From Sphingobacterium griseoflavum (GTDB lineage: Bacteria; Bacteroidota; Bacteroidia; Sphingobacteriales; Sphingobacteriaceae), in assembly GCF_014653155.1 (NCBI RefSeq), contig NZ_BNAF01000018.1:18054-82053 (forward strand): a stretch of 64,000 nucleotides of DNA, given 5' to 3'. The notes below the pieces were generated by a model. The model did no database searches, was not told where the DNA came from, and saw only the letters and a program-made list of their open reading frames with translations. Positions 51,246-59,329 of this stretch are shown here, in pieces. A program made the position numbers and the translations under genes. Each line of letters starts with the position of its first letter. The stretch's first letter is position 1.

Positions 51246-51274
51246 AAAAGCCATCTCTTTTGGAGTTGGCTTTT
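51246..51274 (+). terminator. Terminator of recN
   Basis: AAAAGCCA (51246-51253) pairs with TGGCTTTT (51267-51274), with inner CTC/GAG pairing. Confidence 0.65.
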
Positions 51275-51298
51275 GTGCTAATATGCTGTTTGCTTACC

Positions 51299-51721
51299 TT
51301 ACTCGACAAAATCAGCTTCGGTAAGGGATATCTTAAAAAAAGCACGTTGTGGAACGGGAACATTGATACCGTCTTCCAGCAATGGGTCTTGTGCAAATAC
51401 GGTTAAGGAACCCGCAGTGTATTCATAGTTGTATGAAACGCCATCAATTGTTGCGGGCAATGTGTTATAGTTACTTTCATTATCAAACGAAATAGCAACG
51501 TTTACAATACCTTGCTTAACGTAATAATCGGTTAGCTCCGGAACGCTTAAATTAACGAATTTCGAAGTAGTCGTGTTTTGTACATTCTGCCATTGGTTGG
51601 CGTCACGCGAATAAACCATAGTGATACTCGGAACCACCGTATCGTAATACTCTTTCGTACAGCTTGTGCCTACTGCCAGTGTTGCAGTACCTAATAAAAA
51701 GGCTAATAGAATTTTTTTCAT
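51299..51721 (-). CDS. Small lipoprotein of unknown function
   Basis: A 140-aa lipoprotein. The signal ends GTSC with the acylated Cys at about residue 21. The mature part is beta-rich and polar (for example ITMVYSRDANQWQNVQN), with no recognised domain. The gene stands alone between convergent recN and the clpC terminator. Upstream lies an 8-bp inverted repeat (51783-51807) that may control it. Confidence 0.7.
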   Translation of the reverse strand: MKKILLAFLLGTATLAVGTSCTKEYYDTVVPSITMVYSRDANQWQNVQNTTTSKFVNLSVPELTDYYVKQGIVNVAISFDNESNYNTLPATIDGVSYNYEYTAGSLTVFAQDPLLEDGINVPVPQRAFFKISLTEADFVE

Positions 51722-51782
51722 GTGTATTGTGTTTAAGTTTTGTTAAAAGTATCGTTCTCTTCCTAATAAAGACGTTAAAAAA

Positions 51783-51807
51783 TGTTAATGGTTTAAATGC
51801 ATTAACA
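51783..51807. promoter_or_regulatory. Inverted repeat upstream of the small lipoprotein gene
   Basis: TGTTAATG (51783-51790) and CATTAACA (51800-51807) are perfect 8-bp arms 9 bases apart, centred about 75 bases upstream of the ATG at 51721. No T run follows, so it is more like an operator than a terminator. Confidence 0.4.
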
Positions 51808-51820
51808 AAAAACACGCCAC

Positions 51821-51855
51821 AAAAAAAGCTTCACGGTTACCGTGAAGCTTTTTTT
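51821..51855. terminator. Bidirectional terminator between clpC and the lipoprotein gene
   Basis: A 17-bp near-perfect inverted repeat centred on GGTTACC (51821-51837 with 51839-51855), with T runs on both strands. It ends clpC on the minus strand. Confidence 0.88.
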
Positions 51856-51869
51856 GCAGGCCAGTAGTA

Positions 51870-54449
51870 CTATTTCTTTTCGTTATCGTTGTTATCGTCG
51901 TTGTCGTCCGGCTGCGTGACGTCCGACTCAATAGACTTGTCGCTTTCTTGCGTATTCATCGCACTTACGATAATCTCTTGTTTTTCATTATTGTAGTCGA
52001 TATGCAATTGCGAACCATTCTTGACTTCTCCCTTTAAGATTTCTTCCGCAATAGGATCTTCCAGGTATTTTTGGATAGCACGTTTTAATGGGCGGGCACC
52101 AAAATTACTATCATATCCCTTATCTGCAATAAAGTCTTTCGCTTTGTCAGTCAATGAAATATGATAACCTAATCCCTCTATGCGTCCGAAAAGAGACTTC
52201 AATTCGATATCGATAATTTTGAAGATGTTTTCCTTGCTCAACGAATTGAACACGATCACATCATCGATACGATTCAAGAATTCTGGCGCAAATGCTCTTT
52301 TCAATGCCGTCTCAATAACACCACGAGAGTGCGAATCGGCTTGGTTTGTTTTCGCTGCCGTTGTGAAACCAACACCCTGACCAAATTCCTTCAGCTGTCT
52401 TGCGCCAATATTGGATGTCATGATAATAATCGTATTCCGGAAATCAACTTTACGACCTAGGCTATCTGTTAACTGTCCTTCGTCCAATACTTGTAACAGC
52501 AAGTTGAAAACATCTGGGTGCGCTTTTTCGATTTCATCCAACAAGACAACGGCATAAGGCTTGCGACGAACCTTTTCCGTCAATTGTCCACCTTCCTCGT
52601 ATCCAACGTAGCCCGGAGGCGCACCGACCAAACGAGATACCGCAAATTTTTCCATGTATTCACTCATGTCGATTTGGATCAACGCATCTTCCGAGTCGAA
52701 CATAAAACGGGCAAGCTCTTTGGCCAGTTCTGTCTTTCCGACACCTGTAGGACCTAAGAAAACAAAAGAACCTATCGGTTTCTTTGGGTCTTTCAATCCA
52801 GCACGTGTACGTTGAATGGCTTTCACCAACTTCTGTACAGCGTCATCCTGACCGATGATGCGTCCTTTTACGGCGTCGCCCATGTTCAACAGCTTTTGGC
52901 TGTCAGACTGGCTTACCCGTTGCACAGGAATTCCAGTCATCATGGCAACCACTTCCGCTACATTGTCTTCAGAAACAGTATAGCGTTTTGATTTAGTCTC
53001 CGCTTCCCAAGCAGCTTTCTCTTTTTCGAGTTGATCAAGCAGCTTTTTCTCGGTGTCGCGTAACTTCGCCGCTTCCTCATATTTTTGGCTACGGACAACC
53101 TTGTTTTTTTCCACCTTCACTTCTTCGATCTTCTCTTCGATATCGATGATGGATTGCGGCACGTGAATGTTGTTGAGGTGTACCCGTGAGCCAGCCTCGT
53201 CCAATGCATCGATAGCCTTGTCAGGCAGAAAACGGTCTGTAATATACCGTGTTGTTAGCGCGACACAAGCTTCAATGGCATCATCGGTATACGTTACATT
53301 GTGGTGATCTTCGTACTTATCCTTAATTCTGTTTAAGATTTCTACCGTTTCGTCATGCGAAGCGGGTTCCACAACGACTTTTTGGAAACGACGATCCAAT
53401 GCGCCATCTTTCTCGATATACTGCCGATACTCATCCAGTGTTGTAGCTCCGATACACTGAATCTCACCACGTGCTAAAGCTGGCTTGAACATATTAGAGG
53501 CGTCGAGCGAACCCGAAGCACCGCCCGCGCCCACAATGGTGTGTATCTCATCAATGAACAAGATGACATCCGGAGATTTCTCAAGCTCGTTCATCACTGC
53601 CTTCATGCGCTCTTCAAACTGACCGCGGTATTTCGTACCCGCAACCAAAGAAGCCAAATCAAGCGTAACAACGCGCTTGTTGAAAAGTACACGCGAAACC
53701 TTTCGTTGTACGATCCGCAGCGCCAACCCTTCGGCAATGGCCGATTTACCAACTCCCGGCTCGCCAATAAGGATTGGATTATTCTTTTTGCGGCGCGACA
53801 ATATCTGCGATACGCGCTCGATTTCTTTTTCGCGACCTACAATAGGGTCTAGCTTACCTTCCTCAGCCGCCTTCGTTAAATCACGACCAAAATTGTCCAA
53901 AACTGGGGTCTTCGACTTGATGTCCGAAACCTTCTTAGGCGCCGTGAATTGCTGGTCGTCATCCGCGAAGTCATCATCTCCAGTGGACGAACTGGACGCT
54001 TCATCGGTTATCGTCGTCTTGTTTTGCTCTACCTCGTTTTTGAATAAGTCGTACGTGATACTATATTGTTGCAGTACCTGCGAGGCGATGTTCTCTTCGT
54101 CGCGCAAGATCGCCAACAACAGGTGCTCTGTGCCGATAATATCGCTTTTGAAAATCTTAGCTTCCAAATAGGTGATCTTTAATACCTTCTCCGCCTGTTT
54201 AGTCAGTGGCATATTGCCGATTGGCGCACGTGACATGGATGAGCCTTTCACAGCATCCTCCACCGATTGTCTTATCGATGTTGTGTCAACGCCGATGTTT
54301 TTCAAGATCTTTATAGCAACCCCATCGCCCTCACGAATCAACCCGAGCAAAAGATGCTCTGTGCCGATATAATCATGGCGAAGCCGTAACGCTTCCTCTC
54401 GGCTGTAGGAGATGACATCCTTTACGCGTGGTGAAAATTTTGCTTCCAT
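51870..54449 (-). CDS. clpC: ATP-dependent Clp protease ATP-binding subunit ClpC
   Basis: A double-AAA+ unfoldase of 859 aa that works with ClpP. Two Clp_N repeats (about 1-145) are followed by AAA-1 with GEPGVGKSAIAEGL and IDEIHTIVGAG, a UVR-type coiled middle domain (QKYEEAAKLRD, about 425-460) that marks ClpC over ClpB, and AAA-2 with GPTGVGKTELAKEL and the arginine/sensor region GARPLKRAIQKYL. The C-terminus is a low-complexity Asp/Asn/Glu tail (about 845-859). The gene is single, with no mcsAB or ctsR neighbours as in Firmicutes. Confidence 0.97.
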   Translation of the reverse strand: MEAKFSPRVKDVISYSREEALRLRHDYIGTEHLLLGLIREGDGVAIKILKNIGVDTTSIRQSVEDAVKGSSMSRAPIGNMPLTKQAEKVLKITYLEAKIFKSDIIGTEHLLLAILRDEENIASQVLQQYSITYDLFKNEVEQNKTTITDEASSSSTGDDDFADDDQQFTAPKKVSDIKSKTPVLDNFGRDLTKAAEEGKLDPIVGREKEIERVSQILSRRKKNNPILIGEPGVGKSAIAEGLALRIVQRKVSRVLFNKRVVTLDLASLVAGTKYRGQFEERMKAVMNELEKSPDVILFIDEIHTIVGAGGASGSLDASNMFKPALARGEIQCIGATTLDEYRQYIEKDGALDRRFQKVVVEPASHDETVEILNRIKDKYEDHHNVTYTDDAIEACVALTTRYITDRFLPDKAIDALDEAGSRVHLNNIHVPQSIIDIEEKIEEVKVEKNKVVRSQKYEEAAKLRDTEKKLLDQLEKEKAAWEAETKSKRYTVSEDNVAEVVAMMTGIPVQRVSQSDSQKLLNMGDAVKGRIIGQDDAVQKLVKAIQRTRAGLKDPKKPIGSFVFLGPTGVGKTELAKELARFMFDSEDALIQIDMSEYMEKFAVSRLVGAPPGYVGYEEGGQLTEKVRRKPYAVVLLDEIEKAHPDVFNLLLQVLDEGQLTDSLGRKVDFRNTIIIMTSNIGARQLKEFGQGVGFTTAAKTNQADSHSRGVIETALKRAFAPEFLNRIDDVIVFNSLSKENIFKIIDIELKSLFGRIEGLGYHISLTDKAKDFIADKGYDSNFGARPLKRAIQKYLEDPIAEEILKGEVKNGSQLHIDYNNEKQEIIVSAMNTQESDKSIESDVTQPDDNDDNNDNEKK

Positions 54450-54600
54450 GTAATAAACCTTTCCTTTTAAAAATGATAGGATGTTATAAATGTAAAAAAT
54501 AAATTATAAAACCTATGCTTGTTCTGTGATAGATTTTATCAACAATTAAGCCACAGCCCGGAAACTATCAAAATGGCAGTCTTTCGGAACTAAAAATGAC

Positions 54601-54608
54601 TATATTTG
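54601..54608 (+). promoter_or_regulatory. -7 box of the ettA promoter
   Basis: TATATTTG matches TAnnTTTG and ends 28 bases before the ettA ATG. The -33 element is not clear. Confidence 0.4.
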
Positions 54609-54636
54609 TACAAAAAATAGCATTTTATATCGAATT

Positions 54637-56319
54637 ATGTCTGACGAAAAGATCATTTTTTCTATGGCCGGTGTCAACAAGATTTACCCGCCGCAAAAGC
54701 AAGTTCTTAAAAATATATACCTATCGTTTTTTTATGGTGCAAAGATCGGTGTTATCGGTTTAAATGGTTCCGGAAAGTCATCCCTCCTAAAGATTATCGC
54801 TGGACTGGATAAGTCCTACCAGGGTGAAGTGGTGTTCTCACCGGGCTACTCGGTTGGCTATTTGGCGCAAGAGCCGCAGCTCGATTTGGAAAAAACGGTG
54901 CGTGAAATCGTAGAAGAAGGCGTTGCAGAAACCACTGCCATCCTGCAGGAATATGAGGAAATAAATGAAAAATTTGGCCTTCCCGAAGTCTACGAAAATG
55001 CAGATGAGATGGATAAACTGTTAGCTCGGCAGGGAGAACTGCAAGATATCATCGATGCGACCAACGCTTGGGAATTAGATAGTAAGCTCGAGCGTGCCAT
55101 GGATGCGCTACGCTGTCCTGAACCAGAAGCAAAAATTGTCAATTTGTCAGGTGGTGAACGTCGCCGTGTAGCACTTTGTCGCTTATTGCTGCAAGAACCC
55201 GATGTGCTGTTGCTCGATGAGCCTACCAACCACTTGGATGCCGAGTCTATTGACTGGCTGGAGCAGCATTTGCAACATTATAAAGGTACCGTTATTGCCG
55301 TGACACACGATCGTTACTTCTTGGATAACGTAGCCGGATGGATCTTGGAGCTGGATCGCGGAGAAGGTATCCCTTGGAAAGGGAATTATTCTTCATGGTT
55401 GGACCAAAAGGCCAAGCGTTTGGCGCAAGAGGAAAAACAAGAAACCAAACGCCAAAAAACGTTGGAGCGCGAATTGGAATGGGTACGTATGGCGCCGAAA
55501 GCAAGACATGCCAAATCGAAAGCGCGGTTGCATAATTACGAAAAACTGGCTTCGGAAGAAACGAAAGAGCGGGAAGATAAACTAGAGCTTTTCATCCCCC
55601 CAGGGCCTCGATTGGGTAACGTGGTGATTGAAGCGAACGGTATCTCAAAAGCTTACGGTGACCGCATACTTTTCGAGGAGTTGAGCTTCTCCCTCCCTCC
55701 GGCAGGTATCGTCGGGATTATCGGGCCCAACGGTGCCGGTAAAACAACCCTATTCCGATTGATTACAGGGCAGGAACAGCCAGATACCGGTACATTTCGT
55801 GTAGGTGAAACCGTAGCGCTGGGTTATGTGGATCAAAACCACGATGACCTCGATCCCGAAAAATCTGTTTGGGAAAACATCACCGATGGCAATGATAACA
55901 TCCTCTTGGGAAATCGCCCGGTAAATTCTAGAGCCTACGTTTCGAAATTCAATTTCAACGGAGGCGATCAACAAAAGAAAGTCGGTGTTCTCTCCGGAGG
56001 GGAGCGTAACCGGGTGCACTTGGCAATTACCTTAAAAAAATCATCTAACGTATTGCTCCTGGATGAGCCGACCAATGATATCGATGTGAATACCTTGCGT
56101 GCTTTGGAGGAAGGGCTAGAAAACTTCGGTGGATGTGCTGTCGTTATCTCCCACGACCGTTGGTTCCTAGATCGTATCTGTACGCATATTTTGGCATTTG
56201 AAGGCGATTCACAAGTATACTTCTTCGAAGGAAACTATTCCGAATACGAAGAAAATAGAAAGAAACGCCTTGGTGACGCCACACCAAAACGGATAAAATA
56301 TAAAAAATTGGTGAAATAA
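54637..56319 (+). CDS. ettA: Energy-dependent translational throttle protein EttA (ABC-F)
   Basis: A ribosome-associated ABC-F ATPase of 560 aa that gates early elongation according to ATP/ADP level. Two ABC domains are present: Walker A GLNGSGKSS and signature LSGGERRRVAL in the first; GPNGAGKTT and LSGGERNRVHL in the second. Between them is the linker with an arm/P-site-contact region rich in Lys/Arg (about 240-320, KAKRLAQEEKQETKRQK). No membrane domain. It starts an operon: the PAS kinase gene begins two bases after its stop. Confidence 0.95.
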   Translation: MSDEKIIFSMAGVNKIYPPQKQVLKNIYLSFFYGAKIGVIGLNGSGKSSLLKIIAGLDKSYQGEVVFSPGYSVGYLAQEPQLDLEKTVREIVEEGVAETTAILQEYEEINEKFGLPEVYENADEMDKLLARQGELQDIIDATNAWELDSKLERAMDALRCPEPEAKIVNLSGGERRRVALCRLLLQEPDVLLLDEPTNHLDAESIDWLEQHLQHYKGTVIAVTHDRYFLDNVAGWILELDRGEGIPWKGNYSSWLDQKAKRLAQEEKQETKRQKTLERELEWVRMAPKARHAKSKARLHNYEKLASEETKEREDKLELFIPPGPRLGNVVIEANGISKAYGDRILFEELSFSLPPAGIVGIIGPNGAGKTTLFRLITGQEQPDTGTFRVGETVALGYVDQNHDDLDPEKSVWENITDGNDNILLGNRPVNSRAYVSKFNFNGGDQQKKVGVLSGGERNRVHLAITLKKSSNVLLLDEPTNDIDVNTLRALEEGLENFGGCAVVISHDRWFLDRICTHILAFEGDSQVYFFEGNYSEYEENRKKRLGDATPKRIKYKKLVK

Positions 56320-56321
56320 AG

Positions 56322-57509
56322 ATGGTTGACTCGGCAAGACTCTTAGCTGCTATTATTGACAATGCGATTGATGGTATTATCACCATCGATAGCGCGGGGA
56401 TGGTTGAATCTATAAACCCCGCCGCATCGGCACTGTTTGGCTACGAGCCATCCGAGGTTATTGGCAACAATATTTGTATGCTGATGCCAGAACCGGATCG
56501 GACTAAGCATGATGGTTACATCAGTAACTACCAGCATACGGGTGTGAAGAAGGTCATTGGTGTTGGGCGGGAAGTGATGGGGCTGAAAAAGAATGGCACA
56601 ACGTTTCCCTTTCGCTTAGCCGTTAGTGAGGTGCTCTATAAAGGTAAGAATATCTTCACCGGATTTATCCATGACTTGACCAAAGAACGCGCAGCCGAGG
56701 ACGAATTGCGGATGCACGCTATTCAATTGGAAGCAAAGGTAAGCGAGCGGACGAAAGACTTGATCAAATTGGTGTCTGAGCTGGAGAAGGCGAAGTCTGA
56801 CGTGAGTTTATCCTTGGAGAAGGAAAAAGAACTGAACCAAATGAAGTCACGATTTGTATCGATGGCTTCGCACGAGTTTCGCACGCCGCTCAGTTCGGTG
56901 CAGCTGTCCGCATCGCTGATCGAGAAATACGTGGAGCGTCCGGATTATCAGAATGTTATGAAGCATACCAATCGGATTCGTGGCGCGGTGCAGCTGCTCA
57001 ATAACATCTTGAACGACTTTCTTTCGTTGGAAAAGTTGGAAGCAGGCAAGGTTGTGGCCAACAAATCAACGATAAATTTGGTGCAACTCGCCGAAGAAAT
57101 CACGGAGGAAATGCAAATGATCTGTAAGAAAAACCAGCATATCGTGTATCAACATACGGGCGATGTAGGCTTTTTCTATTTGGATAGCCATTTGGTTAAA
57201 AGTAGTATCATAAATTTAGTGTCTAACGCGATTAAGTACTCAGGGGAAGATACATTTATTGAGTTTTCCACGGAGATTAAAGATGATATATGTGTCATCT
57301 GTATTCGTGATAATGGCATTGGCATTCCCCTTGAGGATCAGAAAAATCTTTTTGAGCCTTTCTTTCGTGCGCAAAACATCGGGAATATACCGGGGACGGG
57401 GCTCGGGTTAAATATTGTAAAAAGGTATGTGGAACTGATGGGGGGAAGCATGCAGTATTGGTCAGCTGCAGACAAGGGCGCAATATTTAAAATGACCTTC
57501 CAGCAATAG
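56322..57509 (+). CDS. PAS-domain soluble sensor histidine kinase
   Basis: A cytoplasmic sensor kinase of 395 aa. An N-terminal PAS domain (about 5-115) is followed by a PAC-type end (GFIHDLTKERAAEDEL), a coiled coil (about 130-172), a HisKA domain with His184 (MASHEFRTPLSS) and an HATPase domain (NLVSNAIKYS, DNGIGI, GTGLGLNIVKRY). There is no transmembrane segment. The PAS-HK layout recalls FixL, but haem-binding His cannot be assigned by eye. It follows ettA by two bases and precedes the receiver-Crp regulator by 10 bases, so the two form a pair. Confidence 0.95.
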   Translation: MVDSARLLAAIIDNAIDGIITIDSAGMVESINPAASALFGYEPSEVIGNNICMLMPEPDRTKHDGYISNYQHTGVKKVIGVGREVMGLKKNGTTFPFRLAVSEVLYKGKNIFTGFIHDLTKERAAEDELRMHAIQLEAKVSERTKDLIKLVSELEKAKSDVSLSLEKEKELNQMKSRFVSMASHEFRTPLSSVQLSASLIEKYVERPDYQNVMKHTNRIRGAVQLLNNILNDFLSLEKLEAGKVVANKSTINLVQLAEEITEEMQMICKKNQHIVYQHTGDVGFFYLDSHLVKSSIINLVSNAIKYSGEDTFIEFSTEIKDDICVICIRDNGIGIPLEDQKNLFEPFFRAQNIGNIPGTGLGLNIVKRYVELMGGSMQYWSAADKGAIFKMTFQQ

Positions 57510-57519
57510 GAGTACAGCA

Positions 57520-58578
57520 ATGGCAAAAAAAATACTAATAATCGAAGACAATTTTGAAATTCGCGAAGGAACAGCGGAAATCCTTTCTTTGACCGGTGAC
57601 TACGAAATACTGACTGCCCCCGATGGAAAAATAGGGGTGGATCTAGCTGTAAAAAATAAACCAGACCTCATTCTTTGCGATATCATGATGCCCGAATTGG
57701 ATGGATATGGTGTGCTGTACATGTTAAGCAAGAATGAACTAACCGCCGATATTCCCTTTATTTTTTTAACAGCAAAATCGGAACGTGCCGACCTGCGCAA
57801 GGCTATGGAGATGGGCGCTGATGACTACCTCACAAAACCTTTTGATGATATCGAGCTGCTGAATGCTATTGAAAGCCGTTTTCGTAAAAGAGAGAAACTA
57901 GCGGGCCAAGCAGGCAGCAGGACGCATCTCCACCTGAGCGAAGATGAGCAAAACTACTTATTGCAGGATCTCGTAAAAGACGCGCGGGTCAAGATATTTA
58001 AGAAAAAGCAGTCTATTTATGAAGCGGGAGACTCCCCCGTCTTTGTGTACCACCTCTTGAAGGGTAAGGTGCGAAGCTTCCTGTTTTATCAAGATGGGCG
58101 CGAACTTTCCACGGACATCCATATACACGATACTTTTTTTGGCTATGAAACTGTACTACTCAACGAGAAGTATAGCGATAATGCCGCCACCCTGGAAGAT
58201 TCCGAAATTGCTTTAATCCCCAAAGAACGTTTTTTTGAACTTTTGTACAATAAACCGGTTATCGCGGGTAAGTTTATTAAATTGTTGTCGGGCAATATTC
58301 GGGAAAAGGAAGAGCAGATGCTGGGCTTCGCCTATGACACCGTGCGCAAGCGGGTGGCTAATGCTTTGGTTAACGTGGCCGAAAAGACAGCTTCTTCTGC
58401 AGAGCAGGACGAAGTTTTGATACGTATTTCCCGGGACGACCTTGCCGCGCTGGCAGGTACCGCAAACGAAACGATAAGCCGCATGTTGGCGGATTTCAAA
58501 GATGAAAAGCTGATAACCAAGGAGGGAAATGCCATCCGGATTTTTTCCATTGCGAAATTAAGGGGTGTGAAGTTTTAG
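57520..58578 (+). CDS. Response regulator with Crp/Fnr-type output module
   Basis: A 352-aa transcription factor that joins a receiver domain to a complete Crp/Fnr module. The receiver (1-120) has Asp54 (LILCDIMMPELDG) and the switch Lys in YLTKPFDD. A cyclic-nucleotide-binding-like beta-roll follows (about 155-270, with VKIFKKKQSIYEAGDSPVFVY and LKGKVRSF), then a Crp-type helix-turn-helix (about 310-340, ISRDDLAALAGTANETISRML). The beta-roll lacks a clear cAMP-binding arginine motif, and no Cys cluster for an Fe-S centre is seen, so control is probably by phosphorylation. Its partner is the PAS kinase 10 bp upstream. hemN, ccoI and ccoS downstream suggest an oxygen-related regulon. Confidence 0.93.
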   Translation: MAKKILIIEDNFEIREGTAEILSLTGDYEILTAPDGKIGVDLAVKNKPDLILCDIMMPELDGYGVLYMLSKNELTADIPFIFLTAKSERADLRKAMEMGADDYLTKPFDDIELLNAIESRFRKREKLAGQAGSRTHLHLSEDEQNYLLQDLVKDARVKIFKKKQSIYEAGDSPVFVYHLLKGKVRSFLFYQDGRELSTDIHIHDTFFGYETVLLNEKYSDNAATLEDSEIALIPKERFFELLYNKPVIAGKFIKLLSGNIREKEEQMLGFAYDTVRKRVANALVNVAEKTASSAEQDEVLIRISRDDLAALAGTANETISRMLADFKDEKLITKEGNAIRIFSIAKLRGVKF

Positions 58579-58816
58579 AATACCCGCCTAAATCAAGACC
58601 TGACATGCTTTGTAATCATAGCCTTAAGATGCGAATTGGGCATGTGGGAACATTAGCCTAACCCGCATTTCTTAGGGATAGACAAAACTAATTTTAGCAT
58701 AAAGACAAGGGTTCGGGTCTGCGGCTTTAGCACGGTGGTGTGCACATCATTTTTTTCCTCGGCACGAGCATAGGTGGGAGCCGATTTGTTTCTGTGACCA
58801 GTATCATTTTCTTTTT
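58579..58816. other. Spacer without a recognisable gene
   Basis: Non-coding by eye on both strands. It holds a small palindrome TGTGCACA (58739-58746) and a weak TCGGC/GCCGA hairpin (about 58759-58784). No terminator with a T run is seen after the response regulator gene, so read-through into the next gene is possible. Confidence 0.4.
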
Positions 58817-58874
58817 TGATGCATCACATGTAGCTCGACTCTGGGCAGCGGTAATTTTGTAAATATCATTTACA
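58817..58874 (+). promoter_or_regulatory. Promoter region with two palindromes, candidate Crp-type regulator sites
   Basis: TAATTTTG (58852-58859) is a -7 box match but lacks a TTTG at the normal -33 distance, as expected for an activated promoter. TGATGCATCA (58817-58826) is a perfect palindrome centred about 42-45 bases before the predicted start. A second perfect inverted repeat, TGTAAAT-ATC-ATTTACA (58858-58874), covers the start region, 11 bases before the next ATG. One could serve activation and the other repression by the adjacent regulator. Confidence 0.45.
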
Positions 58875-58885
58875 GAAAGGACCCC

Positions 58886-59329
58886 ATGAAAGCTGTTGCC
58901 TATAATATAAAGGATTTCGAAAAAGAGTCGCTTGCACTTGCAAATGGAAAGGTGCATGATTTGACGTTAATATCCAATGGTTTAAATATCAATACGCTGC
59001 ATTATACGGCGGGAAAGGAGGTAGTGATCGTTTCAGAAGATGACCGGCTGGATGCCAGTATTTTGGAAGAGCTAAAGGCGGTGGGCATATTAAAGATCGT
59101 CACACGATCATTGAAAACAGACCATATCGATCTATACAGGGCCGCCGATCTCAACATACAGGTTGCCAACACGCCTTACGCCGACCGAACACCGAAAGGA
59201 ATAGCTGAACAAACCATCCGTAACCTGAACCTATGGGATAAGGGAAAATGTGTAGGCACAGCTTGCCGCTGTGTTAGGGATTGTAATACGCTAGCGATAA
59301 ACCACAGCGATGGAAAACATAACAGATAA
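58886..59329 (+). CDS. Orphan N-terminal domain of a D-2-hydroxyacid dehydrogenase with Cys-rich tail
   Basis: A 147-aa protein matching only the first (substrate-side, flavodoxin-like) domain of D-lactate-type 2-hydroxyacid dehydrogenases: MKAVAYNIKDFEKESL, VIVSEDDRLDASILEELK and VTRSLKTDHIDLYRAADLN are recognisable. Where the full enzyme continues into its NAD-binding Rossmann domain, this protein ends with GKCVGTACRCVRDC (Cys122, 127, 129, 133; pattern CX4CXCX3C). It lacks the NAD site and the catalytic Arg/Glu/His, so dehydrogenase activity is not expected. The Cys cluster could bind a metal or Fe-S centre. It overlaps the hemN start by 20 bp, which argues for coupled translation and against simple decay. 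Confidence 0.8.
   Translation: MKAVAYNIKDFEKESLALANGKVHDLTLISNGLNINTLHYTAGKEVVIVSEDDRLDASILEELKAVGILKIVTRSLKTDHIDLYRAADLNIQVANTPYADRTPKGIAEQTIRNLNLWDKGKCVGTACRCVRDCNTLAINHSDGKHNR

Noticed and set aside
53677..54171. 164-aa plus-strand ORF inside clpC
   Set aside because: Antisense to the first Clp_N/AAA region; low-complexity Ser-rich peptide without domain features.
58886..59329. Simple pseudogene of D-lactate dehydrogenase
   Set aside because: No remnant of the NAD-binding domain lies downstream in any frame (hemN begins at once), and the frame ends in an ordered Cys cluster; treated as an intact short gene instead.
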